A DNA stretch of 64,000 nt from Geoglobus sp. UBA235 (GTDB lineage Archaea; Halobacteriota; Archaeoglobi; Archaeoglobales; Archaeoglobaceae): NCBI GenBank assembly GCA_002494725.1, contig DACG01000014.1, positions 1 through 64,000 of the forward strand, written 5' to 3'. Position numbers and translations under genes: made by a program. Below the pieces are notes generated by a model, which did not search any database, was not told the DNA's origin, and worked only from the letters and a program-made list of their open reading frames with translations. Positions 33,891-42,713 of this stretch are shown one piece after another; the first letter of the stretch is position 1; every line of letters begins with the position of its first letter.

Positions 33891-34693
33891 TTGATCTCAT
33901 ACTGATAGCCCTTCTTTTCAGTCTGCATCAGATCTTCATAAGGAAGGGAGTGGAGTGCGGAGATGCAAACTACGGAGCATTTGTTAGCCTTCTCACAACA
34001 TCTGTCCTCTTCTCTGCCCTCTCATTAAACAGAGTTATTCTGGACATTCAGTTCATAGCCTACATGCTTCTTGCAGGAATCCTTCACTTTCTTGTTGCAA
34101 GAACTGCATTCTACAATGCCATAAGCAGAATAGGGGCTAACTCTGCAGGAAGTCTCTCTGCAACCAGGCTCTTCTTTGCCGTCATGTTTGGGTTTTCAAT
34201 GGGAGAGGAGATCGGACTGAAGGTGTTGCTGATGGCCGTTCTGATCTTTTCCGGCATATATCTGATCTCAACCCCGGAAGGTGCCGGGGACTTGAAGGGT
34301 GTGATGCTCGCACTCCTCACAGGATTCTCCACTGCCCTGTCATCTGCTGTCGTCAAGGTCGGAATGGAGCTGTATCCTGAGCCAATATTTGGAAGTGCCG
34401 TTGGATATGTTATCTCAACCCTTATGTTTCCATTCATCTTCAAATTCAGAAAAAAAGGAGGAGAGAAATATTTCATTCTTGCAGGTGTTTTTGTTGGTTT
34501 TGGGCATTATCTGAGGTACAGGGCACTTATAAGCTACCCCCTAAGTGTCGTTGAGCCTGTTCTTAGCATATACCCTCTCTTCACCCTTATCCTGACAGCT
34601 GTGACACTCAGAAAAATAGAAAGGTTCAGCAGAAACATCGTTCTGGGCTCAATACTGATTGTTCTCGGAGTTGAAAGCTATCATCTGCTCTGA
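33887..34693 (+). CDS. EamA/DMT-family transporter
   Basis: 268 residues with ten membrane helices arranged as two EamA repeats (about 1-130 and 140-268); second repeat begins LALLTGFSTALSSAVVKVGM. Small-molecule or metabolite transporter, substrate unknown. Translationally coupled to nikR by ATGA overlap, so it may be nickel-related or just co-transcribed. It overlaps the convergent phosphatidyltransferase gene by 13 bases. Confidence 0.8.
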   Translation: MIDLILIALLFSLHQIFIRKGVECGDANYGAFVSLLTTSVLFSALSLNRVILDIQFIAYMLLAGILHFLVARTAFYNAISRIGANSAGSLSATRLFFAVMFGFSMGEEIGLKVLLMAVLIFSGIYLISTPEGAGDLKGVMLALLTGFSTALSSAVVKVGMELYPEPIFGSAVGYVISTLMFPFIFKFRKKGGEKYFILAGVFVGFGHYLRYRALISYPLSVVEPVLSIYPLFTLILTAVTLRKIERFSRNIVLGSILIVLGVESYHLL

Positions 34694-35235
34694 ATGTACG
34701 TATGATACATTCTGTGAACTGCGGTTATGTGAGATAGAACTGCAACAGCAATCAGCGCGTGGTACTCCATACCAGCCACAAGTCCCGCAATAAGGATGAG
34801 TGTTCTCTCTCCTCTTTCAGCAATCCCGACATCGCATCTTTCCACAATCTGCTCGGCTCTCGCCCTCGTATAGCTCACCATCAATGCTCCAATAACGGCA
34901 ATTGCAGCAAGCAGAATCTGATTGGAGTGAATTCCAATTGAGATTATAATTGCAGCATCCACATACCTGTCCATCACAGAATCGAGGAATCCTCCAAATT
35001 CCGATTTCAAATTCTCATTCCTTGCCAGCGCCCCATCAAGTGCATCAAATGCAGAGCTGACGAGCAGAAAAACAACACCCTCAAGGATGCTTCCCTGAAG
35101 AATGAAGTACGCCGACATCATTCCGGATATCAGAGCCAGAACGGTCAGATGATTGGGTCTAATACCGAGTTCGGCAATTCGTACAGTTATCGGTTGAAGA
35201 AAATCTGTAACTGCAGGTTTAAGTCTGCTCAGCAT
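34681..35235 (-). CDS. CDP-alcohol phosphatidyltransferase, likely archaetidylinositol phosphate synthase
   Basis: 184 residues, six membrane helices, with the family signature DALDGALAR...GGFLDSVMDRYVD (DxxDGxxARx8Gx3Dx3D) at about residues 64-91. Transfers a CDP-activated lipid to an alcohol phosphate. The N-terminal GIRPNHLTVLALISGM fits the archaeal AIP synthase subgroup, which uses inositol phosphate with CDP-archaeol. The start overlaps the upstream regulator gene by 17 bases. Confidence 0.85.
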   Translation of the reverse strand: MLSRLKPAVTDFLQPITVRIAELGIRPNHLTVLALISGMMSAYFILQGSILEGVVFLLVSSAFDALDGALARNENLKSEFGGFLDSVMDRYVDAAIIISIGIHSNQILLAAIAVIGALMVSYTRARAEQIVERCDVGIAERGERTLILIAGLVAGMEYHALIAVAVLSHITAVHRMYHTYIQSR

Positions 35236-35527
35236 TATGTTCCCTTTTCACAAGTGTGCAGAGTTCACAGAGCTTGAGACTGAGTTCATCCTCTGAAAGC
35301 TTTCCCTCCTCAATTTCATCTGCCAGCTTCCTTATTCTTTCCTTAAGTGCCTCGCTTCCTCCCACCCCTCTCTTGCCATGAACGTACTGGCTAACCGCTG
35401 CAACTGTAATGCCAAGAATCTCAGCTACCTCTTTTTTCTTGTGCCCTCTTGCAACAAGCTCCCTTGCTATTTCCCCCCTTATTACCGGAATTATTTTGGA
35501 AGCAAATACCTCACATGGCGATTTCAT
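35219..35527 (-). CDS. HTH transcriptional regulator (COG2522-like)
   Basis: 102 residues. A helix-turn-helix of lambda-repressor type is clear at about residues 27-55 (KKKEVAEILGITVAAVSQYVHGKRG); the C-terminal helices have a CxxC pair (CELCTL). Conserved small archaeal regulator, target unknown. Transcribed with the phosphatidyltransferase gene, which it overlaps. Confidence 0.8.
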   Translation of the reverse strand: MKSPCEVFASKIIPVIRGEIARELVARGHKKKEVAEILGITVAAVSQYVHGKRGVGGSEALKERIRKLADEIEEGKLSEDELSLKLCELCTLVKREHNAEQT

Positions 35528-35559
35528 ATTAACACTGATAATTTTTGCAGGTCGGATTA

Positions 35560-35960
35560 TTTAACTCTTACTGGCAGTTATGTCAGCCCTATCAACTTAA
35601 CCACCCCAGATGGCTGTATTACAGCATGAACAGCTTGGAGAACAGATTCCAGTTTACAACTGAGTTCTTAGCAGTAATCGAGCAGAAGAATATCTTAATC
35701 CTCTGTTTTAAAGAAGAAAGCATCGACCCATCCAAACTTCTCTTCCCGAAAGGACTGATGCTCAAATTCTAAACCGGGACTCTTCAATGCATCAACAAGC
35801 CAGGGAGTATTATAGATAAGAAACTTGGGCCTATTCTCGCACTAATTCAGAACTTCTTTGGTGAAGGATTTCGTTATTTCCTGGCTTTCCCTCCCCTTCA
35901 AATAGGTTAAGAGACTCAATCAGCTCCTTCAACTTCATCAAGACTGTTCAAAAATTGTCC
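35560..35960 (-). pseudogene. Relic of IS6/IS240-like transposase (C-terminal part)
   Basis: The minus strand contains readable transposase-like pieces joined by frameshifts and stops: KSFTKEVLN-stop-CENRPKFLIYNTPWLVDALKSP then GLEFEHQSFREEKFGWVDAFFFKTE, then in the next frame RIKIFFCSITAKNSVVNWNLFSKLFML-stop-YS. Order and spacing match the C-terminal half of archaeal IS6/IS240-type DDE transposases (PWY...AL..LGL...H..F..R..VE..F..LK.R.K.FF...S...W...Y). No terminal repeats were found. The rest of the 509-base gap (35528-36036) has only the promoter of the next gene, CCTTTAAATA near 36001-36010. Confidence 0.55.
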
Positions 35961-36036
35961 TCAGAAGGTGAAGTTTACGGATCTAATTATGCCCATAAAA
36001 ACCTTTAAATAAGCTCTCAGAAAAATATCTGTTGAA

Positions 36037-37227
36037 ATGCCCAAAACTGTCAAGGATTTATTCACTGAAATTAAAGATACGACAGAGCTAATGGTTGATC
36101 TGGCCTATTCCGCAATTCTTTTCGATAATGAAGATATTGCCGAGGAGGTTCTTGACCTTGAGGAGAAGACAGAGGAGCTCGTTAGAAATCTCAGGATTGT
36201 TTCAATTCTCGCTGGAAGGAGGGTTGAGGAGGCTGAGATGGTCTCATCCATACTTTTAATAGCCTCTGCAGCTCAGAAAATAGGAGAAGCTGCTGCTGAC
36301 ATTGCTACTCTTGTACTCAGGGGTTTTAAGCTTCCAAAGGAAATGATAAATGAGATTCTGCTCGAAAGCGAGGAGACCCTGGTCAGAACAAGAGTTTCGG
36401 AGGACTCCGAGGTTGCTGGAAGAACTCTTGGAGAGTCAAGACTTCACAGCAGAACTGGAATGAGGGTGATTGCGATAAAGAGGGGCTTTGACTGGATATT
36501 CGATCCTGACAGGGACACAAAAATTCTGAAAGGTGATGTTCTGATTGCAAGAGGAGACATATCGGGCGTGAGGGAGTTCATGAAAATAGTGTCGGGGGAG
36601 GTTACAGAATATGAAGATACGGTGATTGAGGAGAGAGAACTTGAGAAGTCTGTCGACATTCTCATTGAGATGAAGGATCTCTCGGAGCTTTCTGTTGATC
36701 TGGGTTACTCATCACTGCTGTACTACAACGAGGAGATTGCCAATGAGGTGTACTATCTCGAGGAGAAGATAGATCAGCTGAAGCTCGAGCTGGTCAGCTG
36801 GGTGCTGCATGCCGTGAAAAAGGCTGAGGGTGATGAGAACATAAAAATTCTGATGTCCCTCATAGACATAGCGTACTCATCGGAGATAATTGCAGACGCC
36901 GCCAAGGAGATCGCCGGAATTGTTGTTAAAAAGCACGAAATTCACCCTGTGTTCAGATCTGCAATGATGGAGAGCGATGAGATTCTGAGTGTGATTGAGG
37001 TTTCTAAGGGATGCGAACTTGACGGAAGAACCCTTGGAGAGGCAAGGGTTGAATCAAACACGGGAATGCACGTGATTGCAATCAAGAGAGGGAACAGGTG
37101 GATAACAAAACCCAGGGCAAACACTAAGATATCGGCCGGTGACTTTCTGTTTGCAAAGGGAACAAGGGAAGGGGAGGAACTGCTTAAAAAGATGTGCTCA
37201 GCTACCTTACAGAGGCCATTAGCTTAG
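36037..37227 (+). CDS. Duplicated PhoU-RCK_C (TrkA_C) domain protein
   Basis: 396 residues made of two tandem copies of a PhoU-like helical segment plus an RCK_C domain. Copy 1: residues about 5-110 (PhoU) and 115-190 (EVAGRTLGESRLHSRTGMRVIAIKRG); copy 2: about 205-310 and 320-385 (ELDGRTLGEARVESNTGMHVIAIKRG). RCK_C domains bind small ligands, including c-di-AMP in several K+ transport regulators, and PhoU segments regulate transporters. ATG is 26 bases after a CTTTAAATA box. No channel gene is adjacent, so it probably acts in trans. Overlaps convergent mfnB by 26 bases. Confidence 0.85.
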   Translation: MPKTVKDLFTEIKDTTELMVDLAYSAILFDNEDIAEEVLDLEEKTEELVRNLRIVSILAGRRVEEAEMVSSILLIASAAQKIGEAAADIATLVLRGFKLPKEMINEILLESEETLVRTRVSEDSEVAGRTLGESRLHSRTGMRVIAIKRGFDWIFDPDRDTKILKGDVLIARGDISGVREFMKIVSGEVTEYEDTVIEERELEKSVDILIEMKDLSELSVDLGYSSLLYYNEEIANEVYYLEEKIDQLKLELVSWVLHAVKKAEGDENIKILMSLIDIAYSSEIIADAAKEIAGIVVKKHEIHPVFRSAMMESDEILSVIEVSKGCELDGRTLGEARVESNTGMHVIAIKRGNRWITKPRANTKISAGDFLFAKGTREGEELLKKMCSATLQRPLA

Positions 37228-37906
37228 CCACCAGATTGCTCCTTATCATTGAATTTCTTCCGTTTTCACACACCATTGTTCTGACACCGATTATATCAGG
37301 ATTTATGTCTTTTAAGGCAGATATGTGCTCCCATGACAGGGAGCCTGCAAGTGCACAGAACATTCCCCTTTCATGGGCAAGGTTGACAAATTTTTCAAGC
37401 ATCTCACGGCTCATGAATTCAAATAGATTTCTCCCATCCTTTATCGCTGTATCAACCATAATACCATCACACCCTGCCCTGTATGCTGGCTCTGCAATGG
37501 AGAGGGGAGATACCGCATTTATTCTTGAGTGATCGGCATATGCAGCAGCAACAACCATCGCAGAGGGGTTGTGGTCTTTTACAGCCCTCACAACATTCTT
37601 CATCATCTCAAAAACCTGATTTTCGGTTTTTATTCCAAACAAACCGACCTTGATGTAATCTGCCCCTGCAAAAGCTGCTCCAAGGGCTGCAAGACTTGCG
37701 GTGCCTGGTTTGAAGTCCAGATCACCAACGGTGGCACTCAGAAGCCTGTTATGCTCCCTGACTATCTCCCCCACACTTCTGATGACCCAGGGGAAATTCG
37801 CCCCAAGTGATCCTTCAGCAGGATTCTTAACATCTATGATGTCGGCCCCACCCTTTACAGATTCCAGGGCCTCTTCAATGCTCATGGGTGAAACCAGCAC
37901 CTTCAT
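37202..37906 (-). CDS. mfnB: (5-formylfuran-3-yl)methyl phosphate synthase MfnB
   Basis: Forms the furan ring of methanofuran from two glyceraldehyde-3-phosphate molecules. 234 residues, TIM-barrel; family landmarks KVLVSPMSIEEALESVKGGADIIDVKNPAEGSLGANFPWVIR (in pieces), GADYIKVGLFG, YADHSRINAVSP, GCDGIMVDTAIKDGR. ATG 37906 is used because a TATATATA box lies 26 bases upstream; the reading from 37957 runs through that box. Methanofuran is needed for the reverse C1 pathway in Archaeoglobales. Confidence 0.92.
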   Translation of the reverse strand: MKVLVSPMSIEEALESVKGGADIIDVKNPAEGSLGANFPWVIRSVGEIVREHNRLLSATVGDLDFKPGTASLAALGAAFAGADYIKVGLFGIKTENQVFEMMKNVVRAVKDHNPSAMVVAAAYADHSRINAVSPLSIAEPAYRAGCDGIMVDTAIKDGRNLFEFMSREMLEKFVNLAHERGMFCALAGSLSWEHISALKDINPDIIGVRTMVCENGRNSMIRSNLVAKLMASVR

Positions 37907-37928
37907 CACATCAAGCCAGGTAAAGCTG

Positions 37929-37936
37929 TATATATA
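37929..37936. promoter_or_regulatory. Palindromic TATATATA box shared by mfnB and the divergent HisA-like gene
   Basis: TATATATA is centred about 26 bases from ATG 37906 (minus) and 24 bases from ATG 37956 (plus). It is the only TATA-like sequence in the 49-base gap, so one palindromic box apparently directs transcription both ways. Confidence 0.6.
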
Positions 37937-37955
37937 GATATTGAAAATTATCTCC

Positions 37956-38627
37956 ATGGATGTTTACTTTGTGATGGATATAAAGCAGGGAAGGGTTGTT
38001 GCCGGAAAAATGGGCAGGAGAGAGGAGTACAGGGAAATCTCGGAAACGAGCAAAATCGTCAGCACATCTGATCCGGAAGGAGTTATTGACACTCTAAAGC
38101 CAAAAAATGTTTACATCGCCGATCTGGACAGGATAGAGAGGAGGGGCGACAATCTGAGGACAGTTCTAGAAATTTCCAAAATGGTTGACAGGCTTATAGC
38201 AGATCTGGGATTTGAGAAAGTGGAGGATGAGATTTATCCCTTCACACCTGTCCTCGGTACTGAAACCTTTGATCTCAGATTGTTGAAAGATGGAGAATAC
38301 ATTGTCAGCATAGATATAAAGAACAGGCTGCTGGACAGGAGCGGAATGTTTGAGAGGGTGGAGGACGTTCTTGATTATCTGAACTCTTTCAGGATTGCCG
38401 GAATACTTGTCCTTCCAATTCACAGAGTCGGGAGTCTGAGCTTTGACCTGTCAATGGTTGAAAAAGCTTTAAACACATCAAACCACCCTGTGCTGACTGG
38501 AGGAGGGATAAAAAGCATTGATGACCTTATTGTAGCCAGGGAAATGGGTGTTGATGGTGTTCTGATCTCAACAGCATTTCATTCAGGCCTGATTGACCCC
38601 AGTATACTGAGAGAGGGAAAAATATAG
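37956..38627 (+). CDS. HisA/HisF-like TIM-barrel protein (COG1411)
   Basis: 223 residues resembling ProFAR isomerase in fold: VYFVMDIKQGRVVAGKMG at the start, VYIADLDRIERRGDN, and the C-terminal phosphate-binding elements HPVLTGGGIKSIDDLIVAREMGVDGVLISTAFH. Key differences from true HisA suggest another reaction. COG1411 proteins are known mainly from methanogens and Archaeoglobales; being divergent from mfnB across one shared box suggests a methanofuran or related cofactor role (inference). Start ATG 37956, after the box. Confidence 0.78.
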   Translation: MDVYFVMDIKQGRVVAGKMGRREEYREISETSKIVSTSDPEGVIDTLKPKNVYIADLDRIERRGDNLRTVLEISKMVDRLIADLGFEKVEDEIYPFTPVLGTETFDLRLLKDGEYIVSIDIKNRLLDRSGMFERVEDVLDYLNSFRIAGILVLPIHRVGSLSFDLSMVEKALNTSNHPVLTGGGIKSIDDLIVAREMGVDGVLISTAFHSGLIDPSILREGKI

Positions 38628-38661
38628 AAAAAAAGATAATACCCCTGTATCACTTCAGATC

Positions 38662-39501
38662 ATGAAGCTGATTGCAGGACCATCATCACCTCTTCTCACA
38701 AAAAGAGTTGCGAAGAGAACAGGGCTTGAGATTGCCGGGGTAACCTACAGAAAATTTCCAGATGGAGAGATTTATGTGAGGGTTGATGACCCGGAGGATG
38801 AGAGCTTTGCAGTGATAAACAGCATGAGATCTGCTGACGATCTCATCTACCTCATGCTCATTCTCGATGCCCTTAACGGAAAGAGAGTTTTTGCAATCAT
38901 ACCCTACATGGGATATGCCAGGCAGGACAGAGCTTTTCTGAGCGGTGAGGCCGTGAGCATAAGGGCCGTTGCAAGAATGATTGAGAGCTCTGCAGAGAGG
39001 GTTTTTACCGTTAACATCCACAGTGAGAGAGCAAAAGGGCATTTCAGAAAGCTCAGAGAACTGGATGCGATGGAAAGAATAGGTGAGCATTACAGGGGTA
39101 AAGATGTTATCATGCTCTCCCCCGACAGGGGATCTCTGGAAAGAGTGAGGAAAGCTGCAGAGATTGCCGGATGCGATTTCGATTACCTTGAAAAGAGAAG
39201 AATTGATGCCGAAAACGTGGAGATAACCCCGAAAAATCTGGAAATCGAGAACAGAGAGGTCGTTATCATTGATGATATAATATCCACAGGTGGTACGGTT
39301 GTGACGGCTGCAAGCCAGCTAAGTGACAGGGCATCAAGAATTGAGGCAGCATGCATCCACGGCGTTTTTGCAGGAAACGCCCTGAACAGGCTTTACACAT
39401 CCGGGGTTAGTGAGGTGAAGGCCACAGATACGGTTGAAAGTCAGGTGAGCATTATTTCAGTTTCGGATATAATTTCAGAGGTGCTTCTCAATGAAATTTG
39501 A
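38662..39501 (+). CDS. prs: Ribose-phosphate pyrophosphokinase
   Basis: Makes PRPP from ribose-5-phosphate and ATP for nucleotides, His and Trp. 279 residues with KFPDGEIYVRVDD, PYMGYARQDRAFLSGEAVSIRAVARMI, NIHSERAKGHF, and the PRPP loop VVIIDDIISTGGTVV. Shorter than bacterial Prs, usual for archaeal class III-like enzymes. First gene of a five-gene operon whose members overlap or lie 2-3 bases apart. Confidence 0.94.
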   Translation: MKLIAGPSSPLLTKRVAKRTGLEIAGVTYRKFPDGEIYVRVDDPEDESFAVINSMRSADDLIYLMLILDALNGKRVFAIIPYMGYARQDRAFLSGEAVSIRAVARMIESSAERVFTVNIHSERAKGHFRKLRELDAMERIGEHYRGKDVIMLSPDRGSLERVRKAAEIAGCDFDYLEKRRIDAENVEITPKNLEIENREVVIIDDIISTGGTVVTAASQLSDRASRIEAACIHGVFAGNALNRLYTSGVSEVKATDTVESQVSIISVSDIISEVLLNEI

Positions 39502-39877
39502 TGTTGAGATCTGGTTTGGAGATCTGGACGCTTTCGGGCACGTCAACAACGTTGTTTATGGAAGATTTCTGGAGACTGCAAGGGTGAAGTTTTTCATGGA
39601 AAAGTTCGGAAAAATTGAGCCTGCATTCGTCCTCAGAAGACTTGAGATGGACTTTCTTGCACCCATGTTTCTCGGAGATGTTGCGGAGGTTGAGATTCGG
39701 GTTGGTGAGATAGGAACAACAAGCTGGGAATTCATATACTCAATAAGGAACAAGAAGACTGGAAATGAGGTGATAAGGGCAAGAACGATCCAGGTGTGGG
39801 TTGATCTGAAGAACAATCAGAAGAAACCCATTCCTGAAGATGTAAGGACAATTCTTGAATCTGAAAGAAGGGGATAG
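39491..39877 (+). CDS. Hotdog-fold acyl-CoA thioesterase (4HBT family)
   Basis: 128 residues with the 4-hydroxybenzoyl-CoA thioesterase-like motif WFGDLDAFGHVNNVVYGRFLETARVKFF, in which the Asp and GHVNN are the active-site region. Hydrolyses an acyl-CoA; substrate unknown. It overlaps prs by 11 bases and precedes the phosphate transporter by two bases. Confidence 0.85.
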   Translation: MKFDVEIWFGDLDAFGHVNNVVYGRFLETARVKFFMEKFGKIEPAFVLRRLEMDFLAPMFLGDVAEVEIRVGEIGTTSWEFIYSIRNKKTGNEVIRARTIQVWVDLKNNQKKPIPEDVRTILESERRG

Positions 39878-39879
39878 CC

Positions 39880-40887
39880 ATGATAGAGGTAGTTGCAGTC
39901 CTTACGGTTGCCGTTGGGTTTTACATGGCATGGAACATTGGTGCAAATGATGCTGCAAATTCAATGGCAACCTCTTACGGGAGCGGTGCACTGACCCTAA
40001 GGCAGATAATCATAATTGCATCGGTTCTGGAGTTTGCCGGAGCAGTTCTTTATGGCAAGAAGGTGACACACACAATAGCCAAGGGAATTGTCCCCATTGA
40101 CTCTCTTGACCCCCACATAGTGGCTCTCGGAGCCCTTTCAGCAATTCTGTCAGCAAGTCTCTGGATAACGATTGCCACATACTATCATCTCCCTGTCTCA
40201 ACAACCCACTCGATAGTGGGTGCAATGGTTGGGTTTGGAATTGCATCAGTGAGCCAGAACTATTTGAGTCTTGGAGACATAAACTGGGATGTTCTCTACA
40301 GAATTGTTCTGAGCTGGGTTCTCTCGCCTGTTGTCGGAGCCATGCTGGCCTTTCTCATCTTCACGATCATAAAGATAGCAATAATCGACAGGTACAGTGT
40401 TAACAAGGTTGAGAGGGTTTTCAAGTACCTTCAGATTCTGACCGCATGCTACATGGCTTTCGCTCACGGAAGCAATGATGTTGCAAATGCAACCGGTCCG
40501 ATGACAGCAGCTCTTGGCTTTCTCGGTGCTCAAACTCCAGCATGGGTGCTTTTCATCGGTGGCATAGGAATTGCGGTTGGAATTGCAACCTGGGGATGGA
40601 GGGTTATAGAGACTGTTGGAAAGAAGATAACCGAGCTCACACCATCGAGGGGTTTTTCTGCTGAGTTCGCCACTGCAAGTACCGTGCTGTTTGCCTCATC
40701 CATTGGAATGCCCGTCTCAACAACCCACACCCTGGTAGGAAGCGTTATAGGTGTTGGACTTGCAGGTGGACTTGCCAGTGTTGATCTGACAATAGTGAAA
40801 AGAATTATAGCATCCTGGCTCCTAACAGTACCTGTTGCAGCAGGAATAACGATGGCGGTCTACACGATGATGGTGGTGTTTGGATGA
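39880..40887 (+). CDS. pit: PiT-family inorganic phosphate transporter
   Basis: 335 residues with about ten membrane helices. The duplicated PiT signature is present: NIGANDAANSMATSYGSGALT near the N-terminus and AHGSNDVANATGPMTAAL in the second half, plus two PVSTTH motifs (LPVSTTHSIVGAMVG and GMPVSTTHTLVGSVIG). Imports phosphate using an ion gradient. The stop overlaps the next gene by four bases, which encodes the regulatory partner. Confidence 0.93.
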   Translation: MIEVVAVLTVAVGFYMAWNIGANDAANSMATSYGSGALTLRQIIIIASVLEFAGAVLYGKKVTHTIAKGIVPIDSLDPHIVALGALSAILSASLWITIATYYHLPVSTTHSIVGAMVGFGIASVSQNYLSLGDINWDVLYRIVLSWVLSPVVGAMLAFLIFTIIKIAIIDRYSVNKVERVFKYLQILTACYMAFAHGSNDVANATGPMTAALGFLGAQTPAWVLFIGGIGIAVGIATWGWRVIETVGKKITELTPSRGFSAEFATASTVLFASSIGMPVSTTHTLVGSVIGVGLAGGLASVDLTIVKRIIASWLLTVPVAAGITMAVYTMMVVFG

Positions 40888-41564
40888 AGTTTGTTAGAAG
40901 TGTCACGGATGTGTTCGGATACTCCCCATTTGAGGATCTCCACAGGCATGCTGAGCTGTGTGGAAAGGCAGTTGAAAAGCTAATTGAACAGTTTCAGGCC
41001 TCTGTTGAGAAGGATTTTGAAAGGGTTAAGTCCCTTGAAAGGGAGATTGACTCCATGGAATATCAGGCTGACAAGATAAAGCACGAAATCAGGGGAAATG
41101 TAACAAAATCCCTCCTTATGCCCGTTGACAGACAGGATCTTCTTCAGTTCCTCAAGGTTCAGGACAGCATAATCGACAACACCGAGCACGTTGCCCACAT
41201 GCTCTCATACAGGGAATTCTCGATTGACGGGGAGATCTGGGAACTGGTGCTAAATCTTTTGAAAAAGATTGAAGAAACGGTTAAAGAGTATGAGAGTCTT
41301 GTTGACCACATGAAAAGACTGATTGCAACCTCATTTTCAAAAAAGGAGATAAAAGATACTATAGAGCACGTTCCGGTTGTTGAAGAGCTCGAGCACCAGT
41401 GCGACAAGATCCAGATAGAGATACACAGGAGAATATTCAGCTCCCAGCATAAAGATGTTCTCGAGCTCATCCTTCTGAATGAGATAATTGTGAAGCTTGG
41501 AGAGATAGCAAACAGTGCTGCAAGATCTGCAGATGTCTTCAGATCAATGATTCTCGGGAGGTGA
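40884..41564 (+). CDS. PhoU-like DUF47 protein, partner of PiT transporter
   Basis: 226 residues, mostly helical, of the TIGR00153/DUF47 family. Landmarks: SPFEDLHRHAELCGKAVEKL, REIDSMEYQADKIKHEIRGNVTKSLLMPVDRQDLLQFL, and VVEELEHQCDKIQIEIHRRIF, acidic metal-binding faces of PhoU-like bundles. Co-translated with pit (ATGA overlap), and should regulate phosphate entry. Confidence 0.9.
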   Translation: MKFVRSVTDVFGYSPFEDLHRHAELCGKAVEKLIEQFQASVEKDFERVKSLEREIDSMEYQADKIKHEIRGNVTKSLLMPVDRQDLLQFLKVQDSIIDNTEHVAHMLSYREFSIDGEIWELVLNLLKKIEETVKEYESLVDHMKRLIATSFSKKEIKDTIEHVPVVEELEHQCDKIQIEIHRRIFSSQHKDVLELILLNEIIVKLGEIANSAARSADVFRSMILGR

Positions 41565-41567
41565 TGA

Positions 41568-42710
41568 ATGAAATATCTCGTTCTGATTCCAGACGGGCTT
41601 GCAGACTGGAAGTGTGAGGAGCTTGGCAACAGAACACCCCTCGAGTATGCGAGCCCGGAAAACATGAATTACCTGGCAAGAGAGGGAATATGCGGAGTTG
41701 CAAGAACAATTCCCCAGGGTTTTGAGCCTGGAAGCGATATAGCAAATCTCACAATTCTCGGAATAGATCCAAAAAAGTACTACACAGGAAGGGGGCCAAT
41801 TGAGGCCCTTTCGATGGGAGTTGATGGAAGGATATTCTTCAGGTGCAACCTGGTTTATGTTGAAAACGGTGTGATGGTTGATTACAGTGGAAACAGGATT
41901 GGGGATAGAGAATCAAGAGAGGTGTTCAGAGCTCTTGAAAAGGAGAAGCCATACGAATTCATTCACTTCCATCATGGCGTATCATTCAGGGGAATTCTAT
42001 CATTCAGCAGGGAGTTTGATGAGATTCCGAAAACATCTGCCCCCCACGACATAATGGGTGAGAGGTTTGAGAGGTATCTGCCTGAGAGAAATGATCTTGG
42101 CATGATTCTTGTTGAACTGATGGAATGGAGCAGAGATGTGCTGAGAGACATCGGATCAAAAGCGAACATGATATGGCCCTGGAGTGGTGGAAAAAAGCCA
42201 GAATTCCCTGAATTCAGAGAAAAATATGGAATGAGGGGCAGCATGATAAGCGAGGTCGATCTGCTCAGGGGAATAGGCAAGGGCCTACGAATGGATGTTG
42301 TCGAGGTTGAGGGAATGACAGCATACATTGACACCAACTACAGAGGCATAGCAAGGGCGGTTCTGAAGGAGTTGAAAAGAAAGGACTTCGTTCTTCTACA
42401 CACTGAGGGGATTGACGAGGTGGGACACGAGGGGGATGCGGAGAAAAAGGCTGAGGCAATAATCATGTACGATGAAAGAATTCTCGGTTATCTGCTGGAC
42501 AGAATTGATCTTGATGGGACAAAGATCCTTCTGATTCCGGATCACGCCACTCCGGTAAAACTCAGAACACACACATCCGAACCCGTACCATTTGCGATTA
42601 AGGATGGAAGAAGGGATGATGTGAGGGTTTTCTCGGAGAGTGCATGTAAGATGGGAAAGCTCGGACTGATTGATGGCCTGAATCTCATGGAGATTCTTCT
42701 GAGAATCTGA
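41568..42710 (+). CDS. apgM: 2,3-Bisphosphoglycerate-independent phosphoglycerate mutase, archaeal type
   Basis: Interconverts 2- and 3-phosphoglycerate in glycolysis/gluconeogenesis. 380 residues of the alkaline-phosphatase fold: LIPDGLADW (metal), GFEPGSDIANLTILGIDP (Ser nucleophile), KANMIWPWSGGKKPEFPEF, HTEGIDEVGHEGD, and PDHATPVKLRTHTSEPVPF. Last gene of the prs-thioesterase-pit-PhoU operon; the link may be phosphate supply (inference). Confidence 0.94.
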   Translation: MKYLVLIPDGLADWKCEELGNRTPLEYASPENMNYLAREGICGVARTIPQGFEPGSDIANLTILGIDPKKYYTGRGPIEALSMGVDGRIFFRCNLVYVENGVMVDYSGNRIGDRESREVFRALEKEKPYEFIHFHHGVSFRGILSFSREFDEIPKTSAPHDIMGERFERYLPERNDLGMILVELMEWSRDVLRDIGSKANMIWPWSGGKKPEFPEFREKYGMRGSMISEVDLLRGIGKGLRMDVVEVEGMTAYIDTNYRGIARAVLKELKRKDFVLLHTEGIDEVGHEGDAEKKAEAIIMYDERILGYLLDRIDLDGTKILLIPDHATPVKLRTHTSEPVPFAIKDGRRDDVRVFSESACKMGKLGLIDGLNLMEILLRI

Positions 42711-42713
42711 GAA

